DNA of 6,753 nt from Deltaproteobacteria bacterium (GTDB taxonomy: Bacteria > Desulfobacterota > Syntrophia > Syntrophales > UBA5619). This document shows, piece after piece, positions 1 through 6,753 of the stretch (position 1 is the stretch's first letter; every line of letters begins with the position of its first letter). The stretch lies in the NCBI GenBank assembly GCA_026388365.1, contig JAPLJW010000046.1:1-6753 (forward strand), read 5' to 3'. The notes under the pieces were generated by a model that saw nothing but the letters and a program-made list of their open reading frames with translations, was not told the DNA's origin and ran no database searches. The translations under genes were made by a program, and so were the position numbers.

Positions 1-131
1 AATTCGGCGAATCCCTTCGTGGCCAAGTGTTTTGTGATCGCGGCCGTCAATGTGGTCTTTCCGTGATCAACGTGACCAATCGTGCCGATATTTAGATGCG
101 GCTTCGTCCTCTCAAATTTCTTCTTAGCCAT
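1..131 (-). CDS. tuf: Elongation factor Tu, N-terminal fragment (cut by window edge)
   Basis: EF-Tu is the cytoplasmic GTPase that carries aminoacyl-tRNA to the ribosomal A site. Only 43 complete codons are visible; the gene runs off the left end of the window. The peptide starts [20 protein letters not shown] and contains the G1/P-loop GHVDHGKT at residues 19-26, with Lys25 and Thr26 placed as in E. coli EF-Tu; the [13 protein letters not shown] run is close to invariant in EF-Tu. Neither EF-G nor SelB/IF-2 begins this way, so the identification is firm despite the short length. The ATG at 131-129 is fixed by a perfect Shine-Dalgarno upstream and by the family N-terminus. It follows rpsG directly, where fusA would normally intervene. 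Whether this is the only tuf copy cannot be seen. Confidence 0.97.
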   Translation of the reverse strand, partial: MAKKKFERTKPHLNIGTIGHVDHGKTTLTAAITKHLATKGFAE

Positions 132-137
132 CTCAAA

Positions 138-144
138 CCTCCTT
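138..144 (-). promoter_or_regulatory. Ribosome binding site of tuf
   Basis: AAGGAGG, a full match to the anti-Shine-Dalgarno sequence, lies 6 nt before the ATG. It is the strongest ribosome binding site in the window, which fits the very high expression expected of EF-Tu. Confidence 0.9.
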
Positions 145-244
145 AAAATTTGAATGGTTCATTTGTTTTCCACACCGTTTATGTAATCCGTTCCTGATGT
201 TGAATCCGTTACGCATCCGCAAAAGGGATCGAACCCATCGGGGG

Positions 245-292
245 GAAACGGACCATTCGTCGTTTTGCCCCTCCGGAAACCATCCCCGTTTC
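245..292 (-). repeat. Inverted repeat, 7-bp arms, in tuf leader
   Basis: On the plus strand GAAACGG (245-251) is the reverse complement of CCGTTTC (286-292), with a 34-nt loop. The loop itself contains related GGAAACC-like sequence (275-281), so alternative pairings are possible. The long loop makes a simple stable hairpin less convincing than the 300-334 repeat. Confidence 0.35.
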
Positions 293-299
293 AAACCAG

Positions 300-334
300 G
301 CGCCGGCACTTAAGCGTATTGTCCTTTCCGGCGC
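300..334 (-). repeat. Inverted repeat, 7-bp arms, in tuf leader
   Basis: On the plus strand GCGCCGG (300-306) pairs with CCGGCGC (328-334) around a 21-nt loop; all seven pairs are G-C. No T tract follows the stem in the direction of transcription, so it is not a classical intrinsic terminator. It may be a leader structure, a processing site or chance. Confidence 0.5.
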
Positions 335-364
335 AACATAAGGCGCAATAAAAAAGAGTTGCTG

Positions 365-835
365 TTAGAATCGATAATGGGCAAACGCCTTGTTGGCCTC
401 GGCCATCTTGTGAACGGCCTCCTTCTTCTTGATCGCACCGCCCCGGTTGTTCGCAGCGTCCATCAGCTCCGCGGCCAACTTCTCCCGCATGGTCTTTTCG
501 GAGCGTTCCCGCGCATGCGTGATCAACCAGCGGATCCCGAGGGCAATCCGACGCGACGGAATTACCTCCGTCGGAACCTGATAGGTCGAGCCGCCGACAC
601 GCCTCGACTTGACCTCGATCACCGGTTTTACATTGTTCACGGCCTTTTCAAAAACATCAACCGGAGTCTCCTTGACCCGGTCCTGGATGATATCAAAGGC
701 CCCATACAGGATGGACTCCGCGATACTCTTTTTCCCCCTCTTCAGGAGGTTATTGATGAATCTCGCAACCAGTCGGTTGTTGTATTTCGGATCCGGCAGG
801 ATCTCCCTCTTGGTAACTACTCTTCTCCTCGGCAT
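365..835 (-). CDS. rpsG: 30S ribosomal protein S7
   Basis: S7 is a primary assembly protein of the 30S head. It binds the 3' major domain of 16S rRNA and faces the E site and mRNA exit. The 156-residue product is full length for the common bacterial form. It has the N-terminal MPRRR and ILPDPKY, the rRNA-binding beta-hairpin [15 protein letters not shown] at residues 74-88, and the C-terminal block [15 protein letters not shown]. It ends there, without the roughly 20-residue tail of E. coli K-12 S7. The ATG at 835-833 matches the family start and lies 13 nt after the rpsL stop, with a modest GGGGA as ribosome binding site, suggesting coupled translation. The E. coli S7 autoregulatory target lies in a much longer rpsL-rpsG gap, which is absent here. 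Confidence 0.98.
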   Translation of the reverse strand: MPRRRVVTKREILPDPKYNNRLVARFINNLLKRGKKSIAESILYGAFDIIQDRVKETPVDVFEKAVNNVKPVIEVKSRRVGGSTYQVPTEVIPSRRIALGIRWLITHARERSEKTMREKLAAELMDAANNRGGAIKKKEAVHKMAEANKAFAHYRF

Positions 836-848
836 GATCTATCCCCGC

Positions 849-1220
849 TTAGCTCGGTCTCTTGGCTCCGTATTTCGACCTACTCTGTTTCCTGTCCTGG
901 ACGCCGACGGCGTCCAGCGTTCCCCGGATGATGTGGTAACGCACGCCGGGAAGATCCTTGACGCGACCGCCGCGCACCAGGACGACGGAATGCTCCTGAA
1001 GGTTATGTCCCACACCCGGGATATAGGAAGTCACCTCGTAACCGCTGGTCAGCCGTACTCTCGCCACTTTTCTCAGAGCGGAATTCGGCTTCTTGGGGGT
1101 GGAGGTGTAAACCCGGACGCATACCCCCCGCCGCTGTGGTGAACTGGCCAGCGCAGGCGTCGCCGCTTTCCTGGCGATTTTGGCCCTTCCCTTCCTAACC
1201 AACTGATTTATTGTAGGCAT
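849..1220 (-). CDS. rpsL: 30S ribosomal protein S12
   Basis: S12 sits at the subunit interface by the decoding centre and helps monitor codon-anticodon pairing. The 123-residue product is the standard length. Family blocks are intact: INQLVRK near the N-terminus, [24 protein letters not shown] (residues 34-57), [26 protein letters not shown] (71-96) and the C-terminal RSKYGAKRP. Lys43, Lys88 and Pro91, the positions where substitutions classically give streptomycin resistance or dependence, all carry the wild-type residue, as does Asp89, the beta-methylthiolated residue in E. coli. Nothing in S12 itself therefore suggests streptomycin resistance. It starts 61 nt after rpoC, so it is probably co-transcribed with rpoBC. 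Confidence 0.98.
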   Translation of the reverse strand: MPTINQLVRKGRAKIARKAATPALASSPQRRGVCVRVYTSTPKKPNSALRKVARVRLTSGYEVTSYIPGVGHNLQEHSVVLVRGGRVKDLPGVRYHIIRGTLDAVGVQDRKQSRSKYGAKRPS

Positions 1221-1281
1221 TATTCCTCCCAGCCGCTTTCAGGCCGTCGATTATCTGGTCCAACAAAAGACGGTTTACCTA
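1221..1281 (-). promoter_or_regulatory. rpoC-rpsL spacer with rpsL ribosome binding site
   Basis: This 61-nt spacer carries the rpsL Shine-Dalgarno GGGAGG at 1230-1225, 4 nt before the ATG. Just upstream a small stem, CGGCC (1246-1242) with GGCTG (1234-1230) around a 7-nt loop, shares its last base with the Shine-Dalgarno. A weak CCGTC/GACGG pairing with a 20-nt loop is also possible. No terminator or promoter stands out, which agrees with read-through from rpoC into rpsL. Confidence 0.6.
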
Positions 1282-4200
1282 TCAATTCTTCGTTTCAATG
1301 TCAAGTACTTTCTCGCTAATATTTTCATCCGGTGGCAAAGCCTCCAACCGTGTCGGTACCTCACCGGTCATTTCGATCCCCAGTTTCTTGTACATGGAGA
1401 GCCCCGTACCCGCGGGAATTAGCCTTCCCATGATGACATTCTCTTTGAGACCGCGCAGGTAATCGGTCTTGCCCGCAAGGGAAGCCTCTGTCAGGACCCT
1501 CGTTGTTTCCTGAAAAGATGCAGCGGAGATAAAGCTCTGCGTCGAAAGGGACGCCTTCGTGATCCCCATCAGGATAGGTTCACCCTGGGCCGGTCGCCCG
1601 CCCTGTGCCGCCACCCGTTCGTTCTCCTCTTGAAAACGGAACCGCTCCACCTGTTCATCGGCCATGAAGGAGGCGTCTCCCGGATCCTTGACCATCACCC
1701 TGCGGAGCATCTGGCGGACGATCACCTCCATATGCTTGTCATTGATCTTGACACCCTGGAGCCGATAGACCTCTTGGACCTCGTCCACCAGGTATCGGGC
1801 CAGTTCCTTTTCTCCCTTGATCATGAGGAGATCATGCGGATTGTTAACGCCGTCCATGAGCGCTTCGCCGGCCATCACGCGGTCCCCTTCCTGGACGCTG
1901 ACATGCTTCCCCTTGGGGATCAGGTATTCCTTTTCATCCTCGGCGTCGGGGGTGATGACCACCTTCCGCTTCCCCTTGGAATCCTTGCCGTAGGAGACAA
2001 CGCCATCGATGGCGAGAATATCGCCGGCGTTGACCTTATCCCCCTCCGACACGACGATGTTGGACCCGACCGACAGGAGGTGCCGGGCGACCGTGCTCGC
2101 CCCCGGAACTTTGGCTGTCTTGCCCTTCTTGTCCTTGATGGAAACGCGCGGACGCATATCCGTTCCCTTGGACTCGACGATGACCTTCCGCGAAAGGCCG
2201 GTCACCTCATCCACCAACTCCTGCATGGTCTTCCCTTCGATGATATCCCCGAACTTGACCGTTCCACCGACTTCGGCCAGAATCGGGATGGAGAAGGGAT
2301 CCCATTCCGCAATGAGGTCGCCCCTTTTCTGATCCCTGGGTCCCTTCACCTTGCTGCCGTCCCCCACCCTGATATGCGCCCCGTAAGGGAGGGGATACTT
2401 GCCGCGGCTTCGCCCCTGTTCATCGAGGACATGAACCTCACCGTTGCGGTTCATGACGACAAGCCCGCCGGCCCTGCTCTTTACCGTATTGAGATTCACG
2501 AATCGGATAAGCCCGTCATGTCTCGACTCCAGTGTGGAGTGTTCCTCGAATTTTGCCGTACCGCCGATATGGAAGGTCCTCATGGTCAACTGGGTCCCGG
2601 GCTCGCCGATCGACTGGGCTGCGATGATGCCGACCGTCTCGCCGATGTTGACGAGATGTCCATGGGACAGGTCGCGCCCGTAGCACATGGCGCAGACCCC
2701 GTGTCTCGACTTGCAGGTGAGCACCGACCGGATATTGATCTTTTCGATTCCCGCATCATCGATCTTCTTCGCCAGCGCTTCATCGATTTCCTGATTGGCC
2801 TGGACCAGAACCTCCCCGGTAAAAGGATCCTGGATCTCTTCCAGGGCAACCCTTCCCAGGATGCGCTCGCCCGCCGTTTCGATGATTTCCCCGCCCTTCG
2901 TCAGCGCGGAAACGTAGATCCCGTCGATCGTCCCGCAATCATCCTCCGAGATGATGCAATCCTGGGCCACATCCACGAGCCGCCGCGTGAGATATCCCGA
3001 GTTGGCCGTCTTCAATGCCGTGTCGGCAAGCCCTTTCCGGGCGCCGTGTGTGGAAATAAAATACTCAAGGACCGTCAGGCCTTCCCGGAAATTCGCCCGG
3101 ATCGGGGTTTCGATGATCTCGCCGGACGGTTTGGCCATCAGCCCCCTCATCCCGGCAAGCTGCCGGATCTGGACCGCGCTCCCTCTTGCGCCGGAATCGG
3201 CCATCATGTAGATGGGATTGAAGCTTTCGCCCTTGACCTTGCCTCCACCGGACTGAGGGCGTTCTTCTACGGTAATCCCGTCCAGCATCTCCGTGGCGAT
3301 CTTCTCCGTTGCCTGGGCCCAGATATCGATGACCTTGTTGTACCGCTCGCCGAAGGTAATCAGCCCCTCCATGTACTGCTTCTGGATCCCCAAAACATCC
3401 TTGTCGGCACGCGCCACGATCTCCTTCTTGTTTTCCGGGATAACCATGTTGTGGATCGCAATCGAAACACCGGCACGGGTGGCGTATTTGAACCCGATGT
3501 CCTTCAGGCGGTCGGCCAGCAGAACCGTGGTTTTATCCCCGCGGGTGCGGTAGCAGTGGTTGATCAGGTTGGCCAGCTCCTTCTTATTCATGACCTTGTT
3601 GACCGCATCGAAAGAAATGGTCTCGGGAATGACCTCATGAAGCACGACCCGGCCCACGGTGGTCTCTTTCATCTCCCCGTCGATACGGACCTTGATTCTT
3701 GCATGCAGATCCACGGCCTGCGAATCCAGCGCCGACCGGACCTCTCCGGGATCGGCAAAGACCATTCCCTCACCCTTAACACCGCTCTTCGCCCGGGTGA
3801 GATAATAGATCCCCAGAACAATATCCTGGCTGGGGATAATGATCGGCATCCCGTTGGCCGGGGAAAGGATGTTGTTGGTTGACATCATCAGAACCCGGGC
3901 CTCGGTCTGGGCCTCAATAGAAAGGGGCACATGAACGGCCATCTGATCGCCGTCGAAATCGGCATTGAAGGCCGTGCAGACGAGAGGGTGAAGCTGGATG
4001 GCCTTCCCTTCAATCAGGATGGGTTCAAACGCCTGAAGGCCGAGACGGTGAAGGGTCGGTGCCCGGTTCAGCATGACGGGATATTCCCGAACCACCTCAT
4101 CGAGGGCGTCCCACACCTCGGACGTTTCCTTCTCCACCATCTTTTTGGCGCTCTTGACCGTCGTTACGTACCCTTTTTCCTGGAGACGCCGGTAGATGAA

Positions 4201-5340
4201 AGGTTTGAATAGCTCCAGGGCCATTTTCTTGGGAAGACCGCATTGATGGAGCCTCAGATCCGGACCGACCGTGATGACCGAACGACCGGAATAATCAACC
4301 CTTTTTCCAAGGAGGTTCTGGCGGAAACGGCCTTGTTTCCCCTTGAGCATATCCGAAAGGGAGCGGAGTGGACGCTTGTTCGTCCCCGTGATGGCCCTTC
4401 CCCGCCTACCGTTGTCGAAGAGGACATCGACCGCCTCCTGGAGCATCCTCTTTTCGTTCCGGATGATGATTTCGGGCGCGTTGAGTTCCTGCAGGCGCTT
4501 CAGGCGGTTGTTCCGGTTGATCACCCTCCGGTAGAGATCATTGAGGTCGGAGGTGGCAAACCGTCCGCCGTCCAGAGGCACCAGCGGACGCAGGTCGGGC
4601 GGGATCACGGGAAGGACAGTCAGGACCATCCACTCCGGTTTGTTGCCCGACTTTCGCAAGGCCTCAACCACCTTCAATCTCTTGATGTACTTTTTCCGTT
4701 TCGTCTCCGAAACGGAACTCTTCAACTCCGAGCGGAGTTCATCATCCAGTTTATCGAGATCGACCTCCTCGAGAAGGGTGCGGACGGCCTCGGCGCCGAT
4801 GCCGGCCTCAAAGGCTTCCGGCCCATACTGATCCCTCTGGTCGTTGTAATCCTCATCGGATAGAAGCTCTTTTTTCTTCAGGGGGGTGTTCTTGGGATCG
4901 AGGACGATCCATGACTCGAAATAAAGCACCTTCTCCAGCTCTTTCAGGGTCAGGTCGAGGACATTCCCGATCCGGCTGGGAAGGCTCTTGAGGAACCAGA
5001 TGTGGGCAACCGGCGTGGCCAGGGTGATATGCCCCATCCTCTCCCGGCGAACCTTGGACTGGATGACCTCCACGCCGCATTTCTCGCAGACGACGCCCCG
5101 GTGTTTCATCCGTTTGTAGCGACCGCACAGGCACTCATAATCCTTGACGGGACCGAAGATTTTCGCACAGAAAAGCCCGTCGCGCTCCGGCTTGAAGGTC
5201 CTGTAGTTAATCGTCTCCGGTTTCTTGACCTCTCCCTTCGACCAGGAAAGAATCTTTTCCGGAGAGGCAATGGATATCTTGATCGCATTGAACCTTATGG
5301 GATCCTTCGGTTTCTCAAAATAGCTGAAAACGTCTTCCAC
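1282..5340 (-). CDS. rpoC: RNA polymerase subunit beta', with conserved trigger-loop segment missing
   Basis: Beta' is the catalytic large subunit of RNA polymerase. The 1352-residue frame shows, in order: the N-terminal zinc ribbon (Cys70, 72, 85, 88); the clamp and DNA/sigma contact region with NRNNRLKRL near 276-283; the active-site NADFDGDQ (459-466) with Mg2+-binding Asp461, 463 and 465; the secondary-channel region; the bridge helix (about 760-794); the second zinc site (Cys802, 876, 883, 886); the trigger-loop first helix [11 protein letters not shown] with Met920, Arg921 and His924; a long SI3-type insert (about 931-1105); and the C-terminal [17 protein letters not shown] and [17 protein letters not shown] blocks. 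After GDILA (ending at 1110) it jumps straight to [10 protein letters not shown], omitting about 36 residues that hold the trigger loop's C-terminal part; without them the protein is shorter than I would expect. The start is GTG, fixed by the Shine-Dalgarno and by the family N-terminus. Confidence 0.97.
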   Translation of the reverse strand: MEDVFSYFEKPKDPIRFNAIKISIASPEKILSWSKGEVKKPETINYRTFKPERDGLFCAKIFGPVKDYECLCGRYKRMKHRGVVCEKCGVEVIQSKVRRERMGHITLATPVAHIWFLKSLPSRIGNVLDLTLKELEKVLYFESWIVLDPKNTPLKKKELLSDEDYNDQRDQYGPEAFEAGIGAEAVRTLLEEVDLDKLDDELRSELKSSVSETKRKKYIKRLKVVEALRKSGNKPEWMVLTVLPVIPPDLRPLVPLDGGRFATSDLNDLYRRVINRNNRLKRLQELNAPEIIIRNEKRMLQEAVDVLFDNGRRGRAITGTNKRPLRSLSDMLKGKQGRFRQNLLGKRVDYSGRSVITVGPDLRLHQCGLPKKMALELFKPFIYRRLQEKGYVTTVKSAKKMVEKETSEVWDALDEVVREYPVMLNRAPTLHRLGLQAFEPILIEGKAIQLHPLVCTAFNADFDGDQMAVHVPLSIEAQTEARVLMMSTNNILSPANGMPIIIPSQDIVLGIYYLTRAKSGVKGEGMVFADPGEVRSALDSQAVDLHARIKVRIDGEMKETTVGRVVLHEVIPETISFDAVNKVMNKKELANLINHCYRTRGDKTTVLLADRLKDIGFKYATRAGVSIAIHNMVIPENKKEIVARADKDVLGIQKQYMEGLITFGERYNKVIDIWAQATEKIATEMLDGITVEERPQSGGGKVKGESFNPIYMMADSGARGSAVQIRQLAGMRGLMAKPSGEIIETPIRANFREGLTVLEYFISTHGARKGLADTALKTANSGYLTRRLVDVAQDCIISEDDCGTIDGIYVSALTKGGEIIETAGERILGRVALEEIQDPFTGEVLVQANQEIDEALAKKIDDAGIEKINIRSVLTCKSRHGVCAMCYGRDLSHGHLVNIGETVGIIAAQSIGEPGTQLTMRTFHIGGTAKFEEHSTLESRHDGLIRFVNLNTVKSRAGGLVVMNRNGEVHVLDEQGRSRGKYPLPYGAHIRVGDGSKVKGPRDQKRGDLIAEWDPFSIPILAEVGGTVKFGDIIEGKTMQELVDEVTGLSRKVIVESKGTDMRPRVSIKDKKGKTAKVPGASTVARHLLSVGSNIVVSEGDKVNAGDILAIDGVVSYGKDSKGKRKVVITPDAEDEKEYLIPKGKHVSVQEGDRVMAGEALMDGVNNPHDLLMIKGEKELARYLVDEVQEVYRLQGVKINDKHMEVIVRQMLRRVMVKDPGDASFMADEQVERFRFQEENERVAAQGGRPAQGEPILMGITKASLSTQSFISAASFQETTRVLTEASLAGKTDYLRGLKENVIMGRLIPAGTGLSMYKKLGIEMTGEVPTRLEALPPDENISEKVLDIETKN
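2002..2013 (-). other. Junction of the missing trigger-loop segment; 12-bp palindrome
   Basis: Here rpoC residue Ala1110 (codon 2013-2011) is followed directly by Ile1111 (codon 2010-2008), where homologues carry about 36 more residues. The junction lies within GCCATCGATGGC, a perfect 12-bp palindrome. The reading frame is kept on both sides. The palindrome is seen directly; the absent segment is deduced from my memory of the E. coli and delta-proteobacterial beta' sequences. Confidence 0.85.
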
Positions 5341-5348
5341 GGATCTAT

Positions 5349-5353
5349 CTCCT
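5349..5353 (-). promoter_or_regulatory. Ribosome binding site of rpoC
   Basis: AGGAG lies 8 nt before the GTG at 5340-5338. It supports this GTG as the true start: no in-frame ATG is near, and the protein then begins [12 protein letters not shown], as expected of beta'. Confidence 0.85.
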
Positions 5354-5366
5354 AATATAGCGGGGT

Positions 5367-5393
5367 GGGGACCCCTTGCCGCAAGGTGTCCCC
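5367..5393 (-). promoter_or_regulatory. Strong hairpin between rpoB and rpoC
   Basis: On the transcribed strand GGGGACACCTTG (5393-5382) pairs with CAAGGGGTCCCC (5378-5367) around a 3-nt CGG loop: 11 of 12 positions pair, with one A-G mismatch. It begins 6 nt after the rpoB stop and ends 13 nt before the rpoC Shine-Dalgarno. What follows is ACCCCGCTATATT, not a T tract, so it is not a standard intrinsic terminator. An RNase processing site, an mRNA-stabilising stem or a partial attenuator are possible; the function is inferred. Confidence 0.75.
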
Positions 5394-5399
5394 TTATTC

Positions 5400-6753
5400 C
5401 TATTTCTCTTCAATCAGCTCCACGTCGAGGCAAAGGCTTTGCAGCTCCTTCACCAGAACGTTGAAGGACTCGGGTAAACCCGGCTCCGACGTGTGCTCAC
5501 CCTTAACAATCGCTTCATACATCCGCGTTCGGCCGGCCACGTCATCGGACTTGACCGTCAGGAACTCCTGGAGGGCGTAAGCGGCGCCATAGGCCTCCAT
5601 GGCCCAGACTTCCATCTCTCCCAATCTCTGTCCTCCAAACTGCGCCTTGCCGCCGAGCGGCTGCTGGGTCACCAAGGAATAAGGACCGATCGACCGGGCA
5701 TGGATCTTGTTGTCGACCAAATGGTGAAGTTTCAGCATGTAGATCATGCCCACGGTGATCTTCTGGTCGAACGGCTCTCCGGTCCTCCCGTCAATCAGGA
5801 TGGTCTGACCGGTTTCGGGAAGGCCGCCGGCCTTGAGCATGTTTTTAATCTCTTTTTCATCAGCGCCATCGAAAACCGGCGTGGATACCAGAATACCTTT
5901 TTTAAGACGACCCGCGAACTTACGGATTTCGTCCTCGCTTGCACCGCTGAGAAAACGGTTAAATTCGGGAGAGGAATAGACCGCCTTCATCTCCTTCTTG
6001 AGAAGATCCAATCCGCAATGCTTCTCCACGAGGGCATTGATCTTTTCGCCCATGCCTCTGGCCGCCCAGCCCAGGTGCGTCTCCAGAATTTGCCCCACAT
6101 TCATCCGGGAGGGAACGCCCAGCGGATTCAGGACGATGTCCACCGGCGTACCGTCCTCGAAATAGGGCATATCCTCCTCGGGGAGGATCCGGGAAAGAAC
6201 ACCCTTGTTTCCATGACGGCCCGCCATCTTATCCCCGACGGAGAGTTTCCGCTTGATGGCGACGTATACCTTGACCAACTTGATCACCCCCGGGGGGAGT
6301 TCATCGCCGGCCTTGAGTTTCTCGATCTTCTCCGCGAAATACGCCTCGACGAAATCCGTTTTCCGGGAGAGGTTCTCAAACAGGACGCCGATGCGGGTCT
6401 CCGTCTCTTCCTCGCCGGCCAGGGAGATCTCCCGCCAGAGTTCAAAGGGCGTCCTCTCTAAAATCTCTTCAGTAATGATCTCGCCCTTCTTCAGGAGAAT
6501 CCGCTTTTTCTTCGGATCGGAAACCTTCACCACCGACGTCTTTCCGATCAGCATGCCGGCGATCTGTTTTCTGACCCCCTCGGTGATGATCCGGATCTCA
6601 TCATCCCGGTCCTTGTTCAGAAGGGAAACGGCCTCTTCCTCGATATATTGGGAACGGCTGTCCCGCTCTGTCCCTTTCCGGGCGAATATCTTTGCGTCGA
6701 TCACCGTGCCTTCGACGCCGGGAGGAACACGCAGGGAGGTGTCCCGGACATCG
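5400..6753 (-). CDS. rpoB: RNA polymerase subunit beta, C-terminal 450 residues (5' end outside window)
   Basis: Beta forms one side of the polymerase active-site cleft. The frame is open to the window edge; its first full codon is at 6752-6750 and reads [19 protein letters not shown], matching E. coli [20 protein letters not shown]. The GTG at 6704 is therefore an internal valine, not a start. Visible residues about 37-150 form the lineage-specific insert found in proteobacterial beta. Then come [12 protein letters not shown] (173-184), whose Lys175 and Lys183 correspond to active-site Lys1065 and Lys1073 of E. coli, [18 protein letters not shown], and [19 protein letters not shown] near 358-376. 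The C-terminus [19 protein letters not shown] is complete. The rifampicin-resistance region is upstream and not visible. The stop TAG is followed two codons later by an in-frame TAA (5396-5394). Confidence 0.98.
   Translation of the reverse strand, partial: DVRDTSLRVPPGVEGTVIDAKIFARKGTERDSRSQYIEEEAVSLLNKDRDDEIRIITEGVRKQIAGMLIGKTSVVKVSDPKKKRILLKKGEIITEEILERTPFELWREISLAGEEETETRIGVLFENLSRKTDFVEAYFAEKIEKLKAGDELPPGVIKLVKVYVAIKRKLSVGDKMAGRHGNKGVLSRILPEEDMPYFEDGTPVDIVLNPLGVPSRMNVGQILETHLGWAARGMGEKINALVEKHCGLDLLKKEMKAVYSSPEFNRFLSGASEDEIRKFAGRLKKGILVSTPVFDGADEKEIKNMLKAGGLPETGQTILIDGRTGEPFDQKITVGMIYMLKLHHLVDNKIHARSIGPYSLVTQQPLGGKAQFGGQRLGEMEVWAMEAYGAAYALQEFLTVKSDDVAGRTRMYEAIVKGEHTSEPGLPESFNVLVKELQSLCLDVELIEEK

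Larger units (their letters stand above)
132..364 (-). other. Long rpsG-tuf intergenic leader
   Basis: These 233 nt hold no credible gene and are by far the longest gap in the window. Seen on the minus strand: a T-rich run just after the rpsG stop (about 350-358) with no GC stem in front of it; an inverted repeat at 300-334; another at 245-292; direct repeats GGCGCAA (plus strand, 330-336 and 342-348) and AATCCGTT (plus strand, 185-192 and 203-210); and the tuf ribosome binding site. I found no -35/-10 pair with good matches at 16-18 nt spacing, and no hairpin followed by a T tract. A separate tuf promoter or structured leader would be reasonable here, but that is inference. There is no trace of fusA coding sequence. 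Confidence 0.6.

Noticed and set aside
222..242. tRNA-like T-arm: GGGTTCGATCCC on the minus strand
   Set aside because: The loop resembles TTCRANY, but only three stem pairs form and no acceptor, D or anticodon arms can be placed around it.
345..367. Rho-independent terminator after rpsG, suggested by the T-rich run
   Set aside because: The T run is not preceded by a GC-rich stem, and the nearest inverted repeat (300-334) lies downstream of the T run, with no T tract after it.
1630..3882. 750-codon open frame on the plus strand, opposite rpoC
   Set aside because: It is wholly antisense to conserved rpoC, is rich in His, Asp, Arg, Leu and Pro as reversed-codon shadows are, and shows no recognisable domain or ribosome binding site. 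Its length follows from the codon use of the real gene.
5354..5384. Promoter for rpoC: TTGCGG, 19 nt, TATATT
   Set aside because: The spacing is long, the -35 match is poor, it overlaps the strong stem, and transcription would begin about at the ribosome binding site.
5493..6461. 322-codon plus-strand frame opposite rpoB
   Set aside because: It is an antisense shadow of the well-conserved beta C-terminus, with the same biased composition and no start signal.
5400..6704. rpoB starting at the GTG at 6704
   Set aside because: The frame continues to the window edge with clear beta sequence ([14 protein letters not shown]), so this GTG is an internal valine codon.

Overview
The window is a stretch of the bacterial rpoBC-str transcription and translation cluster. 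Every gene is on the minus strand, so it reads from the right end of the window to the left. In transcription order it holds the 3' end of rpoB (RNA polymerase beta), complete rpoC (beta'), complete rpsL (S12), complete rpsG (S7) and the first 43 codons of tuf (EF-Tu). Gaps are short (59, 61 and 13 nt) until a 233-nt non-coding leader in front of tuf. The plus strand shows only antisense shadow frames.

The organism looks like a Desulfobacterota (old Deltaproteobacteria) member, possibly near the syntrophic lineages. Beta carries a proteobacterial-type insert before the [12 protein letters not shown] motif, beta' carries an SI3-type insert in the trigger loop, S7 is the short form ending in AHYRF, and base composition is moderately GC-rich. 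The phylum call is moderately confident and anything finer is guesswork.

The products work together. Beta and beta' form the polymerase catalytic core, S12 and S7 are early 30S proteins of the decoding region and head, and EF-Tu delivers aminoacyl-tRNA. Co-linear spacing suggests one long transcript, with possible processing at a strong hairpin between rpoB and rpoC. No convincing promoter or rho-independent terminator was found.

Two things are out of the ordinary. First, rpoC is open throughout but lacks about 36 codons that are nearly invariant in the family: the C-terminal half of the trigger loop, which contains the ITGGLPRV...FEARRPK block. The jump from GDILA to IDGVV is in frame and falls inside a perfect 12-bp palindrome. 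This is either an assembly or deletion artefact or a very unusual polymerase. Second, fusA (EF-G), which usually sits between rpsG and tuf, is missing, and its place is taken by a leader with two inverted repeats and two short direct repeats.
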